A stretch of 64,000 bases of DNA from Acidobacteriota bacterium (GCA_018268855.1 JAFDVR010000002.1:1-64000), one strand, 5' to 3'. Counted from the stretch's first letter, positions 32,461 to 43,405 are shown. Numbers and translations: made by a program. The notes: generated by a model not told the origin, from the letters alone.

Positions 32461-32617
32461 AAGCCACTTCATTGCGCCACTGCACGACCTTCTTAAATGC
32501 TGCTCCCATTTGGGTTGAGCCTGAACGATGGAAGGCTGCCTTTTGCTGCATTAGCTTTTCTCTTCCCATGTAGAACGTGTTTGCTACGGGCCCCGCAGAG
32601 CGATTGCAGGAGGCGTC

Positions 32618-35600
32618 GTGCCATTCGATCTCGCACTCTACGACCTGGTCAGCCCCTATCTTCTTCGTGGAGATACCTTCGGTAAATGGCATGCCGCATT
32701 GTCGGTGCTGTATGTCTCCGAGCACACACTTACCCAGGACGATGCGGGCATAACGATTCGGGGCGTTGCACGCTTCAGTGGCGATGTACAACCGTATGTC
32801 GATCCCACCAATATGACCTTCGGAGTGCAGGCGGAGAACACGGAAGGGCATCCGGAGAATGATGCAGGACGCCGCGATCCATGGCTCGATTTGCGCGACG
32901 CTCACATTGAATTTGAACTGAGTGCTCCACGCACAGCGTCAGCCAAGGTCACGGCAGCCGTGCTCGCTTTAGGCGCCGATGCCGGTTTCAAGAATGCCGC
33001 TGCTGTTCTTGCAGACTACGATCCAAATACCGCTGATGCACCTCCTTCGGATTATCCGAGCACCGAGTTTTCGCTTGATCTGTTGCTTACCAGCGTTGTG
33101 CTGCGACCGCCGTTTTTGGTGGGGGCCAGGCTGGATGAGCCGAGTGGATTACTGATCGAAGATACGGAACACAATCGTGTTACATTTACGCTTCCGCGCA
33201 TCAAGGTACGTCTGGCGCAAGGATCTGGAGCAAACGATCCACTAACGGCGCAATTGCTTTCCGCTGGCGCAGCCGGTCTGGATGGCAATGACGATCTCGG
33301 AGTAGCTCAACTCGTCACGATGGATCCTCCCTATGCCTTCATTGGTCCTTCGAAGGTTGTTGGCATCGGCTTCCGCTCCGCCACACTCGATCTGTCAGCA
33401 GACTCCACTCCGCCAGACGTCCTCTCGCAGTTTGGTTATGACGATGCCTGGACCGGACTTTATCTTCCAGAGCTTCGCTTGTACGTTGCACCTCCGGGCG
33501 CAGACGATCTCGCGTTCGATGCAAGTGCTACAAATCTGTTGATTGGGTTCGGAGAATCTGCGGGCGTGACGGGCGATTTCGAGCTCGCTGTGATCAATCA
33601 GGGATCTGGCGAGGTGAAGGTAAGTGCTCGCTTTTACGATGTTGACGGAAAAAGCTATGCCATCACGAGGACTTCCGATACAGAAGCGACGGTCACTTTG
33701 CCTAAGACGAGCCGTCTTGTTGTAGATATTGACGGGGGGCTTACTCCCTATTTTGGAACAGCGACGATTGGCGCGGCAGCAGAAGCTCCGGGCCGGCTGT
33801 TCGATGTGGATTTCGGAGCGGAGACTTCACTCGTCATCGTTGTATCAGGCAAAGGGTCGCAGCCTGGAGCCACTAAAAAAACACTCACGATCACTGCGGC
33901 CCTGGAAGGCCAATCTGCTCCCGCACCCGCTGGCACACTTACGACCAGCACCACGGCAGCTCCCGATGTAAATACAACCGGGATCGTGCAAGGCGGCAAG
34001 ACACTGAGCATCCCGCGGCTCAAGCGAGTCAATTACACCACTACGCAAGTCACTGTTGCGGTGGATACGGACAGCACAACAGCGGCACAAGCACACTGGA
34101 CGATCGGTGGTGTTGATAAGGGCGTCAGCGCCGCTGTCACATTCGATTGCAAAGAAGGCGATAACATCGCCGTGATTGCTGAGCTGCCGGAGGTGGCACC
34201 CACAACCAGCACATCGGAGTTCACGGCTTACTTTCGTTTCGACCATCCTGCGCCGGGGCCGGACAACGCTACGAAATCCTATGCTGAAGATCCGGACCAT
34301 ACGCACACGGCACCAGCACCTGATCAGGGGCTCACATCGCCCTGGGCCCCAGGCATGGACGCCGCAAGTGGAATGGCGCCTCTGCTTACCGCCATCGACG
34401 CTGGCGCACAGATCACGATTAAGGGATACGCCAGTTTTGAGACCGGTGACGATCCATCGCCGGCGAGTTCGAGCTACATCCGCAACAACGATCTTGCGCG
34501 GCGAAGAGCGCTGGGTCTGCGCGGCATCTTTGAAGACAAGCTGGGTGTTGCATCCTCCCGGATTACGCATTCGGCGGACATGTCGCACTGGAATGCAGCA
34601 GAGCAAGGCGACCCAACCCGGAACCTTTGGTGGAAGGCTGTTGCTTCCTGGGACCCGGCACATACGACAGGTCAACCAAAGATCACGATCACCGGCACGG
34701 CAACCCGGAAAAAACCCGACGCTCCCGGGCCGGTACCGCCGCCACCGGATACGAAGGCCGATCCGCCCGCACCTCCAAGCTGGTTCAAGAAGATCGATGC
34801 CAAAGTGCGCATCGTACGCGACCACTTTGTTGCGTGTGAAGTGTCGGGCCAGTTTGATATTCAGACGGCCACAGAAAATCAGCTTGCTACGGGAGGAGTG
34901 AGCGGAGCGGACATTCCGCAATGGAAAGGCTCAGGGAGCCAGAATCCTGCCGATGGCATTGTGGACGCACGCGTGATGGTGCAGATTGATGATGCCACGG
35001 ACACGACTACTGTGGACGTCTCCTTCGGCGCAGACCCGGCGGATAAAGATGGCCTGATGCACATGGGCTGGTTACCGCCGAACGCGGTTACAGATGGCGG
35101 CTACGGTCAGGATTTTCTCGGACTCGGCATTGCCTTTATGCCGCTGGTTGCAGACATAGCAGCCTCTGTGGCGAAAGACGGTGGCCTTGCAGAACTCGCA
35201 GTCACGGGAGGAGCCATCGGTGTGATCGGCGTAATCGCCGGCCTGCCGTGGTTCCGCACGGAGCACATCATCTGGTACGGCGGCGAAGTGGGTGTACAGG
35301 TGCGCCCTGACGGCACCAAAGTAGCGATTCTGTTCGATCTGGAAGTTGGCTTGTCTGCCGAAATAAGTCTCGCCGGCATTCAGATTGTGACGATACCGCG
35401 CGAAAGTCCTCTGCTGATTCGATACAAAGCGCTGGGTATTGTGATTGGGCATCCCGCGGGAGAGCCGGGCGGCCAATTCCGTCCTGTCTTTGATGCCTCC
35501 AAGGGCTACAGTATCGATGTCTCCAAACCCGGCGCCATTCAGGTCCATAGTCCTTTTGACAAGATTCTGAAGATTCTTGGCGCACGGCTGGCCCATAACA

Positions 35601-38600
35601 ATCCGTTCATGATGGAGGTCGATCTTGGCTTCGCGATCGATCTCGGTGTGGTGTCCATCGATCGCGCGCGTGTACGCATGCACCTCTCACCGCCTGCTCC
35701 TCCTGAACTCACCGCCTTTGGAGCAAGTGTAGATATTCCTGGTGCGCTCTCGGGCTCCGGATTCCTTGAGATGAACAATGGGCCCACGGGTTTCGAGATC
35801 AAAGGAGGCCTCGACCTAACGATTACGCCCGTGTGCGTGCGCGTGGCGGCAACCTTTGCGATTGCACAGATCACCAGCGGTCCTGGCAGCCCTGCTACCG
35901 GTGTGCAGGTTTCGCTTGAGGTGGATTTCCCTGTAGCCATTCCACTCGCGTGTTCTGGTCTGGGCATATACGGCCTGCTTGGGTTGTTTGCCGTCAACTA
36001 TGCACGCGACGAAAGCATCGTGACCGATACAACGACTACCGCGCCTGCACTCGCGTGGCTAAAGGCGACGGGCGGCGAACCGCAGCTATCGCAGTACTGG
36101 GCGCCAAAAATTGGCGGATGGGCTTTCGGTGTCGGTGCGCTGCTGGGTACGCAGGGTTCGGATTTTCTGTTCAACCTGAAGGGCATTGTGTTGCTGGAGC
36201 TGCCCGGCCCACGTTTGCTGCTGATGATGAAGGCCAATCTGCTTGCGGACATTCCTGGGTTGCACGGACCGGCAGAGGGCACCTTCCTGGCGGTGGTCGA
36301 TCTCGACTTTGGAAGAGGCACGCTGACGATCGGTCTGGCAGTGAACTTCGACGCAAGTCCACTGCTCTCCATCAGCATTCCAGTGGAAGCATTCTTCAAC
36401 TTCAACGATACGAGCGACTGGCATCTCTACCTTGGCCGCTACGATCAGCAGGTCTCCGCAAAGGTGTTGCAGGTGTTCGATGCAAGCGGATACCTGATGC
36501 TTTCAGGAAGCGGTATTCCAGCTCACAATAATCTACCGGCTGTAACAGGCTTCAGTATTGGCACTGGTTTGCATGTCTCCTTTAAATGGGGAGGAGGTCC
36601 GCTATACGCTCAACTCTCCGCAGGCTTCGATGCCGTTGTAGGATTTTCTCCATTTCGTCTTGCCGGCATTATGGAGGTGCGCGGAACACTGCATCTGTTC
36701 ATCATCGACATCAGCGCATGGGCGCAACTCACCGTGGATGTAGGTGACAAGGGAGATGGCACACACGTTGCACAGATCACAGGCAAGATATGCGGGCGCG
36801 TGAAGTTCTTCTTCTTCAGCGTGTCTGGTTGTGTGAGCTTCACCCTTAGCGCCGATTTTGTCGATGTGCCGGATCCTCCTCCGTTAGCGGCTTCGCTGAA
36901 GCTTGTGAGCCGGTCGCCTGCACTGGTAGCAGGGTCTGGTGCAGACAAACCAATCGATGTCAGTCTCGGTGAAGGGCAGCAAGGCGATACGCAACCTGGA
37001 GATCTTCTACAGGTTCCCGTGGACGCGATTCCCGTGGTGATGATGTCGATGCCTCCCTTGCAGGATGGTGGTATCAAGTTCCTGGGCACAGACATTGGCG
37101 GCACATCGCATGCTCCTGCAGACGGGTGGGTACAGCGCGGCGATCTCTGGTACAAGTACACGTTGCACAGCGTGGAGTTAATTGGAACCGTCTCCGCCGG
37201 CCCGACACCGGCCACATGGTGGAACACCAAAGCAGGCGACCAGGCACTGGAGGCGCAACTTGCTCTTCTAAGCTGGATACCGAACGCGACTCCGAAGGCC
37301 TTTACATCGAGCAAGTATCTTGACGAAACCGTGACGGAGCAGTGGGGAACGGTGTGCTCCAAGGGTGCGCCTCCTGCTGCGGTGCTGTGGACGTTCTTCG
37401 GTCAACGGGTAGGACCATCCGAAACAGGGTGGCTGCTCACGGGAACGGCACAACCCGATCCGCCGGATACGGTTCGCTCGAGCTGGCCGAGTCTGCTGCT
37501 GCGTGTCACGGAACGCTGGTGCTGCGGGAACTCGAGCATCGACAATCTTCGCGGCATCATTCCGGCGGAGGTGGACGCGCAGGCTGTGGCATGTGCACCG
37601 TCGCTACACAATGTACTGGGTACTACTTCGATTACATCTGCGAGTGGTGCTGTGGCGGCAGCTACAACGCGCATCAACAATATCGGGCGAATTGCTACGA
37701 ACGTTGCTGTACATACTGGGAATGCAGGAAGTTCGACCGGCGTATCGCCGGCAGTACGGCTGAATAATCTTGCGGCAGCTTCTGCAACAGCAACGACTGT
37801 TGCAACGAATCCCACGGCACTGCTGCGAGGCAATCTGCAGGTTGTTGAGAAGATCTCTGCTACGCGACCAGCGTTTTCTGATGTGCTTACAAAGCTCAAC
37901 GCTGGGCAGAGTGTTTCTCGAAGTGATCTGCTGCGCAGTGCCATCACTGCTGTGCCGCCTGCTCAGGAGGTGGCCACAAAGAACTGCACGGCATACGCAT
38001 TAGCATCGCCGTTGTTTGATGACGGCAAAGTGATCGAACTCGGGAATCCCTCGCGTGAAAAAGATGTTCTCGCAGGATGGAAGACGAGGAAGTTCAAGCC
38101 CGGCAAGCTCGACGATGCCGTGGTCTTTTCTACGGGCGCCATTAAGTATGGAAGGTTCATGCTCTGGGTCCCGCTTCGTCTTATGCCACAGAAGGCGGTG
38201 ATCGTTGCGGTGATGGATGCTGACGAAAACATCCTCTCCAGCCACGTAGTTACGAATGCAGATCTTATTGGGACGGCCTCTCTGCCCACTACATGGACAA
38301 GTACGTCCAGTCCGTGGCACGACGAAATTCTTGAACTTGCCGAGATGGGCGTAACGATGCGTGAACAGTACGCGATGGTTTTTGTGGAGATAGGAGGGAG
38401 CGATAAGGCCGACCGCATTGTCGTTGCGGCTACACCTGAGAGCCGTGATATCAGAACGAAGCTGGCGATACGGCCTTTCTACGTGGCGTGCATTGAAACA
38501 CTGGGTCTCGCTGAGATGGAGCGTTCCGATTACGACAATAAGACGCAACAGAGCCTGCAAAGCGCACTCGGTGGTGCGCTCACAGCAGACAATGCGAGCA

Positions 38601-39799
38601 ACGCGCTACTCGTGGAGAACACTACGTATCAGGTGCGTATCAACTATTCGGTGTCTCGTGAGCGCCGTAAGGCAGGGCAGTCGCCTGACCTGCAACTCAC
38701 GCTCGACAATCAGAGCCAGAGTTTCTGGTTTGCGACAGATGGAACTCCTCCCGATTCGCTGCGAGGCTGGATACTTGCCGCTCTCCCTGGCGAACGGGAG
38801 CAGCATTATTTCTCCTCAGATACGATCCGGCTGGTGTTTGGAACAACGAACCTTTGGAATATCTATGATGCCTATGGCAAGAAGCTGCAAGTACGTCTGC
38901 GCCCCTCCGGGTTCCAGACGGTTCCTTCTACACCGTCTGTTCCTCACCCCCTCGTTATCACGCCAGAGAAGTTGAAGAAGATCGCTCCCGCAGTGTTGTC
39001 GCCGTGGGAAGAAGCGGTAAATCGTGTGGTGCTGCCCAACAGCCCATGTGTGCCAGGCTCCGGAGAGACGGTGCGGCACACGGTGTTGGATATACCGATT
39101 CCCTTGGAGCTTTACACGGACTACCTTATCGACGTGGAGATGCTGGACAAAGCCACGGCGGATGGAACGCCAGGGCAATTGGTATGGCGGAGCAGCTTCT
39201 CGACCGGCGGCTTCCACACAGCGGACGAGTTCGCATCTTCTTTCTCGATCGCAAGGATTGGGCATAGAGGTGTTCCGGCAGAACATGCCGGCGCATTGCA
39301 GGCGATTGGCCTGCAGTTCGCTGCTAAGGACCCAGAGGGTGCGGAGTTCGACAATGCTCTGATTAATGCCGGACTGGATGCGCTGCCGTTGCCGAAAGCG
39401 CCTGGAGTGACGGTGTTCTGGGAGGCTACGTCACCACCTACACCTTCGGCCATCCTTCTGGATGCTTCGGAACCGATGTGGCGCATGCGTCCATTACCCA
39501 GCATGGTGACCAGCACGGACCCAGCCGGAAGTCAGCGGTACGAGATGCTGGACCAACTGTGGATGGACATGCAGAAGGGGACAGGCAGCGCAGACATTAT
39601 CGATCGAATCGTTCCGGCGCCGGGCGGACAGCGCGCGCTGATCACATTGAAGCCAGGCGCACGTGGTCAGCGCATTGTTTTGGCATTGCGGTACATCGCG
39701 CATAAAGAAACGTATCTCGACGGACCGGCGGCGACCGACCGTTTGATTCCAATACTGGATTGCACACTGGCCACCGCGCCATGGGAAGAGGAGGACTAA
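32618..39799 (+). CDS. Giant beta-rich protein with OmpA-like segment, function unknown
   Basis: This protein of 2393 residues starts at a GTG behind a perfect AGGAGG (32608-32613). No signal peptide or clear transmembrane anchor is seen at the N-terminus. Residues 1-580 look like beta-sandwich modules, the last resembling a PKD or Ig domain. Residues about 590-690 resemble an OmpA-like domain: ITIKGYASFETGDDP, then NNDLARRRALGLRG. A Pro-rich linker (about 698-725) follows. A long region (about 884-1418) contains repeated hydrophobic strands (LPGPRLLLMMKANLLADIPG; WHLYLGRYDQ; GYLMLSGSGI; FFFFSVSGCVSF) resembling large uncharacterised DUF6603-type proteins; I recall that name but have not checked it. 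The remaining 970 residues are unrecognised. Two equally unusual genes follow almost without gaps. Confidence 0.85.
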   Translation: MPFDLALYDLVSPYLLRGDTFGKWHAALSVLYVSEHTLTQDDAGITIRGVARFSGDVQPYVDPTNMTFGVQAENTEGHPENDAGRRDPWLDLRDAHIEFELSAPRTASAKVTAAVLALGADAGFKNAAAVLADYDPNTADAPPSDYPSTEFSLDLLLTSVVLRPPFLVGARLDEPSGLLIEDTEHNRVTFTLPRIKVRLAQGSGANDPLTAQLLSAGAAGLDGNDDLGVAQLVTMDPPYAFIGPSKVVGIGFRSATLDLSADSTPPDVLSQFGYDDAWTGLYLPELRLYVAPPGADDLAFDASATNLLIGFGESAGVTGDFELAVINQGSGEVKVSARFYDVDGKSYAITRTSDTEATVTLPKTSRLVVDIDGGLTPYFGTATIGAAAEAPGRLFDVDFGAETSLVIVVSGKGSQPGATKKTLTITAALEGQSAPAPAGTLTTSTTAAPDVNTTGIVQGGKTLSIPRLKRVNYTTTQVTVAVDTDSTTAAQAHWTIGGVDKGVSAAVTFDCKEGDNIAVIAELPEVAPTTSTSEFTAYFRFDHPAPGPDNATKSYAEDPDHTHTAPAPDQGLTSPWAPGMDAASGMAPLLTAIDAGAQITIKGYASFETGDDPSPASSSYIRNNDLARRRALGLRGIFEDKLGVASSRITHSADMSHWNAAEQGDPTRNLWWKAVASWDPAHTTGQPKITITGTATRKKPDAPGPVPPPPDTKADPPAPPSWFKKIDAKVRIVRDHFVACEVSGQFDIQTATENQLATGGVSGADIPQWKGSGSQNPADGIVDARVMVQIDDATDTTTVDVSFGADPADKDGLMHMGWLPPNAVTDGGYGQDFLGLGIAFMPLVADIAASVAKDGGLAELAVTGGAIGVIGVIAGLPWFRTEHIIWYGGEVGVQVRPDGTKVAILFDLEVGLSAEISLAGIQIVTIPRESPLLIRYKALGIVIGHPAGEPGGQFRPVFDASKGYSIDVSKPGAIQVHSPFDKILKILGARLAHNNPFMMEVDLGFAIDLGVVSIDRARVRMHLSPPAPPELTAFGASVDIPGALSGSGFLEMNNGPTGFEIKGGLDLTITPVCVRVAATFAIAQITSGPGSPATGVQVSLEVDFPVAIPLACSGLGIYGLLGLFAVNYARDESIVTDTTTTAPALAWLKATGGEPQLSQYWAPKIGGWAFGVGALLGTQGSDFLFNLKGIVLLELPGPRLLLMMKANLLADIPGLHGPAEGTFLAVVDLDFGRGTLTIGLAVNFDASPLLSISIPVEAFFNFNDTSDWHLYLGRYDQQVSAKVLQVFDASGYLMLSGSGIPAHNNLPAVTGFSIGTGLHVSFKWGGGPLYAQLSAGFDAVVGFSPFRLAGIMEVRGTLHLFIIDISAWAQLTVDVGDKGDGTHVAQITGKICGRVKFFFFSVSGCVSFTLSADFVDVPDPPPLAASLKLVSRSPALVAGSGADKPIDVSLGEGQQGDTQPGDLLQVPVDAIPVVMMSMPPLQDGGIKFLGTDIGGTSHAPADGWVQRGDLWYKYTLHSVELIGTVSAGPTPATWWNTKAGDQALEAQLALLSWIPNATPKAFTSSKYLDETVTEQWGTVCSKGAPPAAVLWTFFGQRVGPSETGWLLTGTAQPDPPDTVRSSWPSLLLRVTERWCCGNSSIDNLRGIIPAEVDAQAVACAPSLHNVLGTTSITSASGAVAAATTRINNIGRIATNVAVHTGNAGSSTGVSPAVRLNNLAAASATATTVATNPTALLRGNLQVVEKISATRPAFSDVLTKLNAGQSVSRSDLLRSAITAVPPAQEVATKNCTAYALASPLFDDGKVIELGNPSREKDVLAGWKTRKFKPGKLDDAVVFSTGAIKYGRFMLWVPLRLMPQKAVIVAVMDADENILSSHVVTNADLIGTASLPTTWTSTSSPWHDEILELAEMGVTMREQYAMVFVEIGGSDKADRIVVAATPESRDIRTKLAIRPFYVACIETLGLAEMERSDYDNKTQQSLQSALGGALTADNASNALLVENTTYQVRINYSVSRERRKAGQSPDLQLTLDNQSQSFWFATDGTPPDSLRGWILAALPGEREQHYFSSDTIRLVFGTTNLWNIYDAYGKKLQVRLRPSGFQTVPSTPSVPHPLVITPEKLKKIAPAVLSPWEEAVNRVVLPNSPCVPGSGETVRHTVLDIPIPLELYTDYLIDVEMLDKATADGTPGQLVWRSSFSTGGFHTADEFASSFSIARIGHRGVPAEHAGALQAIGLQFAAKDPEGAEFDNALINAGLDALPLPKAPGVTVFWEATSPPTPSAILLDASEPMWRMRPLPSMVTSTDPAGSQRYEMLDQLWMDMQKGTGSADIIDRIVPAPGGQRALITLKPGARGQRIVLALRYIAHKETYLDGPAATDRLIPILDCTLATAPWEEED

Positions 39800-39800
39800 G

Positions 39801-42800
39801 GTGGCCACGTACATTGTCGATCCGCTTAAGTTCCATGCCGAAGGCGTCATGGTGGACTGGCTCGTCGTAGCCCGCCGTCTGCTGTTGCAGAAAAACCTCG
39901 ACCAGCGATATACAGTTCAGCTTCGTTGGATGTTGAAGGCGGAGATGGGAATGCCGACCGAGCCGTTTCAGGTATGGAGACGGGCGCGAACTACGAAAAC
40001 GGCAAAGGCATTGCACATTGCTCATACGCAGCTTCTCTTTCCTCCTCTATCCCTCGTCACCTGGATAGAGGGAACAATGTCGTCTGTTTCGGTGCAGGTG
40101 AATGCACCGTCAGGCGGCACGATTGCGGCGTACAGTGGCAGCCCCACCATCAACAACATCTGCACGCTTGCAGCCGTTCCCGCAGGTGCCACAGGAGTCA
40201 GCCTCTCAGCGCATGCGATTGAGGGACTCATGCTCTCGCCTGGAGTGCAGGTGACCGGTGTGACTGGAATCGAAATCGGTGACTACGCCAATTACGATGG
40301 CTGGCAATTAATTGAGATCGTCGGGTTGCCGGTGGACAAACTTCAGTGGTCCTCTATCGGCAAATATGGCGGTCCGCAAGGTCTTGTAGGAGCGCTTGTA
40401 GCTGCTCCAGACGCAGCCGTTCAGAGGCTCAAGAGAGGCGCACCCCCATTTGGCTGGGGACCGAATATTGCTACCGGCGTTCCAGCTCCTGCGTGGAGTG
40501 CTCCTGATCCAATGCTGCTGGTAAAAGAGACGAACGCATCTCTGCTCGATGAACTTCGCCCCGTGATGGCGAACTTTCCACCTGCACAACAGGCCGCGCA
40601 GATCGTCGAAGTACCATTGCCGCCACCTGAAAATTCAAGTGGTCAAAAAATGTCTGGTTCAGGTTCAACGACCCAGGCTTCGCCGCTTGGTATGTCGCTC
40701 ATGGCTGCGTCCACCGATCCTTTCCTGAACCTGACGCTTGGCTTTGGCACGGCGTACCCGTATACGCCGAACCCTCTCGTGCTTGCGGGGCCTCCTGTGT
40801 TCGATTACATGGTGACTGCACGCTGGGAGAAGGGCATCGACGGTAACTCGGCAGATATTCAGTATGCTGCCGTAATTCCTGCGCCGGGTGCTGCGTTTCC
40901 GCCAATCACTCCTGCAAATGTCAACGCAGATGATCTCGGTGTGCTGCGCCCAGCCGTTCCCGATGGCGACTGGCGCGCTTCTGTGCGAGTGAGTTGGGAC
41001 AGGCCGATCGAGAGTCCGCTTTTTCGGAATGTCAGCGTGTCCTTTGCGCGTGCCGGTATTACGCCTGCATCCGGTGCCGAGCTTCTAATGCAGAAACGTG
41101 CGAGTGGTGGTTTTAGCCCCATCGTAATCAACAACAATCCGGGTGATCCAACAGACCCGGACAATCCACCGGACCCTGATTTTGCGCACATACACCTTGT
41201 CGATCGCGAGATGAGTGTCTTCCACGATCCGGGATCGCGTTCTGTGAAATACGGAGTGGCCATGCAAGACATCTACGGCGTATGGACTCCGTGGGTGCCT
41301 GTGGACCACACTGTTACGCAGCCTGCCTTGGATGTCGTCCGCATCATCAGTGCCGAGCTGCAGCCGGTTGTTCCTGCAAGTGGAAGCGTATGTCCAGCTT
41401 CCCTGCAGATCGAGTTTGCATGGGACTGGGAGGTAAGGACTCCTGCGAACGTCACGTTTGTAGGAACGTTGTATCCAGCGGCAACACGCGGGACCCCTCC
41501 GCCGAGTGAGGTTGTTCCTGCTGGCTTGGGCCGCAGTCTTGGAGCGATCGGCACCAAACTGGTAGTCACCTTCTCCGGCGATGTGCCAAGTGCACCCGGC
41601 TGCACAATCGTGCCGCTTTCTTCATCCGGTGACCAGCAGCTTCCCGGCTTTGGACCTGCCCAGGGAGCACAGCGCCGCTATCGGCTGACGTTGTCAGGTT
41701 TGTCGCTGGACTTCGCAAGCACACCGTTTATCGGTTTATCGCTCTGGTCGCAAGGGCAGGAAGCGATCGCTCCGCATCGAGTTTCTCCATGGGGAGTGAA
41801 GCCTCAGGTCATATCGATTGGAGATCCCAGACCTCCTATCATTGCGGTGGTGCCTGTCACCCTCGGCAGCGTTCCGGATGCGTCCGGGCAAAGCCATGCG
41901 CGTATTGCGTGGGCGCCGCAACCTAATGCTGATGGGTTCTTTGTGTATGAGGCATCGGAGACGGCCATTTTGGAAGCGACCGGTAAACCGCAGCCGGCGC
42001 AGAATGCTACGTTGCAAGAGCGCGGCGATGTTTTGCGCGCCGCATTCAAAGCGAATCCGGTGCGGCGTCCTTTTACTCGTTTGAACTCCACATTGCTTCG
42101 CGGCGTGACAAGCACCGATATCGCACTGCCGCGCGGTTCACGCGAGATCCATCTATATGTCGTGCTCGGCGTGAGCGCAGGCCAGGTGGAGAGCCCGTGG
42201 CCCAGTGGCCCCAATGCAGATGATGCGCTGTACGTGATCGCAGCACCGCATATCGATCATCCTCTGGCGCCTACTATTTCGATACAGCGTGTGTTCGACG
42301 GAGGCATGTACAAAGCGAAGCTGCAGATCGAGACCCGCCTTGGACCTCGTCCGCGGCAGATTGACCTTCACCGTGTTCGCGTAGACGATGCCGCAAAGGA
42401 GCTGGACACGATGGGGCCTCCTGTTGCTCGCGTCCGCACCAGTGGCGGTGGATGGAATGTAAGTTCCGTCGTCGATCCCGTGTATGGCAATTACATTGGT
42501 GCCATCGATGGTGTCGACGCGCCTGCAGGATCATGGAAGCGCGTTTGGTATCGTGCAGTCGCCTGGAGCGATCATGATCCAACGCGAGGTGGTTTGCCGG
42601 GCCGCTCGGATGCCAGCAATGCCGCGTGGGTCGTTCTTCCGCCAGCTACGGGACCGGTGATCACGCCGCTCGTCGTTATTCCAGGCGCACCTGCAGGCAG
42701 TTTCATTCTGGAATGGAAATGTGCGTCTCCGCTTAAGAAGACGCCGCTTGGCTCGCATCTTATCGCTGTTCGTGCATCCACGGCCGGAGCCGCTTCGAGC

Positions 42801-43397
42801 ACTCCTCCACTGCTGCGCATCGACAGCACACTCGATGCTCTGCCACATGCGCAACCAGCGGCCGATTCAGGGATATGGATCGCCGGGACCGCTGCAGGCG
42901 TGACCACATATCGCGCATTTGTGAAGCGTACCAATGCCAACGATGTGGTGACGTTCGCTGTCTCCATTACCGATCCTCTTGGAAGGTCGGGAGAGCAGTT
43001 CATGACGGTCGATCCAATTGCGCCAGATGCTCCAGCGGACCTGCAGCACGTGAAGGCAACGAGGCAGATTTTCACCATTCCGCAGCGCACCGTGCTCACG
43101 TTCACCAGCACGTCGCCGCTTGCTCCTCAGCCAGATGGAGTTTACACGCTGCACGTAGCCGGTCAGCTTGCCACCCTCATTCCTCACGTGCTTCCTCCTT
43201 CCATCACTGTGGCGTTGGGCAAGATCCCGACTAAGGGCCCGATTACTCCTCCGTTGCCAACCATCTGGGCTGTTCGCAGTGGGGCTGGCCCGAACTACAC
43301 ATATTCGGTTGTGACCACGGCAAAGGTAAAAGGCTTCACGGTCCGCATTACCGCGCCTGATGGCACGTTCGCGGAAAAAACGGTTGCGGTCGCCTAG
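39801..43397 (+). CDS. Large beta-rich protein with fibronectin-like segments, function unknown
   Basis: A 1198-residue protein starting at GTG, one base after the stop of the preceding giant gene, with GGAGG inside that gene's end as ribosome site. There is no signal peptide. Residues 1-70 are basic and aromatic (VDWLVVARRLLLQKNL). Residues about 90-330 contain Gly/Ser/Pro-rich beta segments. A Pro/Asp-rich hinge, NNNPGDPTDPDNPPDPD, is near 443-459. The remaining 740 residues resemble tandem fibronectin type III or Ig-like modules (ARIAWAPQPNADGFFVYE; KRVWYRAVAW; RTVLTFTSTSPLAP). No catalytic motif is visible. It may be a structural or adhesive part of one assembly with its neighbours. I do not recognise a named family. 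Confidence 0.83.
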   Translation: MATYIVDPLKFHAEGVMVDWLVVARRLLLQKNLDQRYTVQLRWMLKAEMGMPTEPFQVWRRARTTKTAKALHIAHTQLLFPPLSLVTWIEGTMSSVSVQVNAPSGGTIAAYSGSPTINNICTLAAVPAGATGVSLSAHAIEGLMLSPGVQVTGVTGIEIGDYANYDGWQLIEIVGLPVDKLQWSSIGKYGGPQGLVGALVAAPDAAVQRLKRGAPPFGWGPNIATGVPAPAWSAPDPMLLVKETNASLLDELRPVMANFPPAQQAAQIVEVPLPPPENSSGQKMSGSGSTTQASPLGMSLMAASTDPFLNLTLGFGTAYPYTPNPLVLAGPPVFDYMVTARWEKGIDGNSADIQYAAVIPAPGAAFPPITPANVNADDLGVLRPAVPDGDWRASVRVSWDRPIESPLFRNVSVSFARAGITPASGAELLMQKRASGGFSPIVINNNPGDPTDPDNPPDPDFAHIHLVDREMSVFHDPGSRSVKYGVAMQDIYGVWTPWVPVDHTVTQPALDVVRIISAELQPVVPASGSVCPASLQIEFAWDWEVRTPANVTFVGTLYPAATRGTPPPSEVVPAGLGRSLGAIGTKLVVTFSGDVPSAPGCTIVPLSSSGDQQLPGFGPAQGAQRRYRLTLSGLSLDFASTPFIGLSLWSQGQEAIAPHRVSPWGVKPQVISIGDPRPPIIAVVPVTLGSVPDASGQSHARIAWAPQPNADGFFVYEASETAILEATGKPQPAQNATLQERGDVLRAAFKANPVRRPFTRLNSTLLRGVTSTDIALPRGSREIHLYVVLGVSAGQVESPWPSGPNADDALYVIAAPHIDHPLAPTISIQRVFDGGMYKAKLQIETRLGPRPRQIDLHRVRVDDAAKELDTMGPPVARVRTSGGGWNVSSVVDPVYGNYIGAIDGVDAPAGSWKRVWYRAVAWSDHDPTRGGLPGRSDASNAAWVVLPPATGPVITPLVVIPGAPAGSFILEWKCASPLKKTPLGSHLIAVRASTAGAASSTPPLLRIDSTLDALPHAQPAADSGIWIAGTAAGVTTYRAFVKRTNANDVVTFAVSITDPLGRSGEQFMTVDPIAPDAPADLQHVKATRQIFTIPQRTVLTFTSTSPLAPQPDGVYTLHVAGQLATLIPHVLPPSITVALGKIPTKGPITPPLPTIWAVRSGAGPNYTYSVVTTAKVKGFTVRITAPDGTFAEKTVAVA

Positions 43398-43405
43398 GAC
43401 ACTCT

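Noticed and set aside
32618..39799. Reading the giant gene as a fusion or assembly artefact
   Set aside because: It has one uninterrupted frame with a good promoter, ribosome site and two co-oriented giant neighbours, so it looks genuine.
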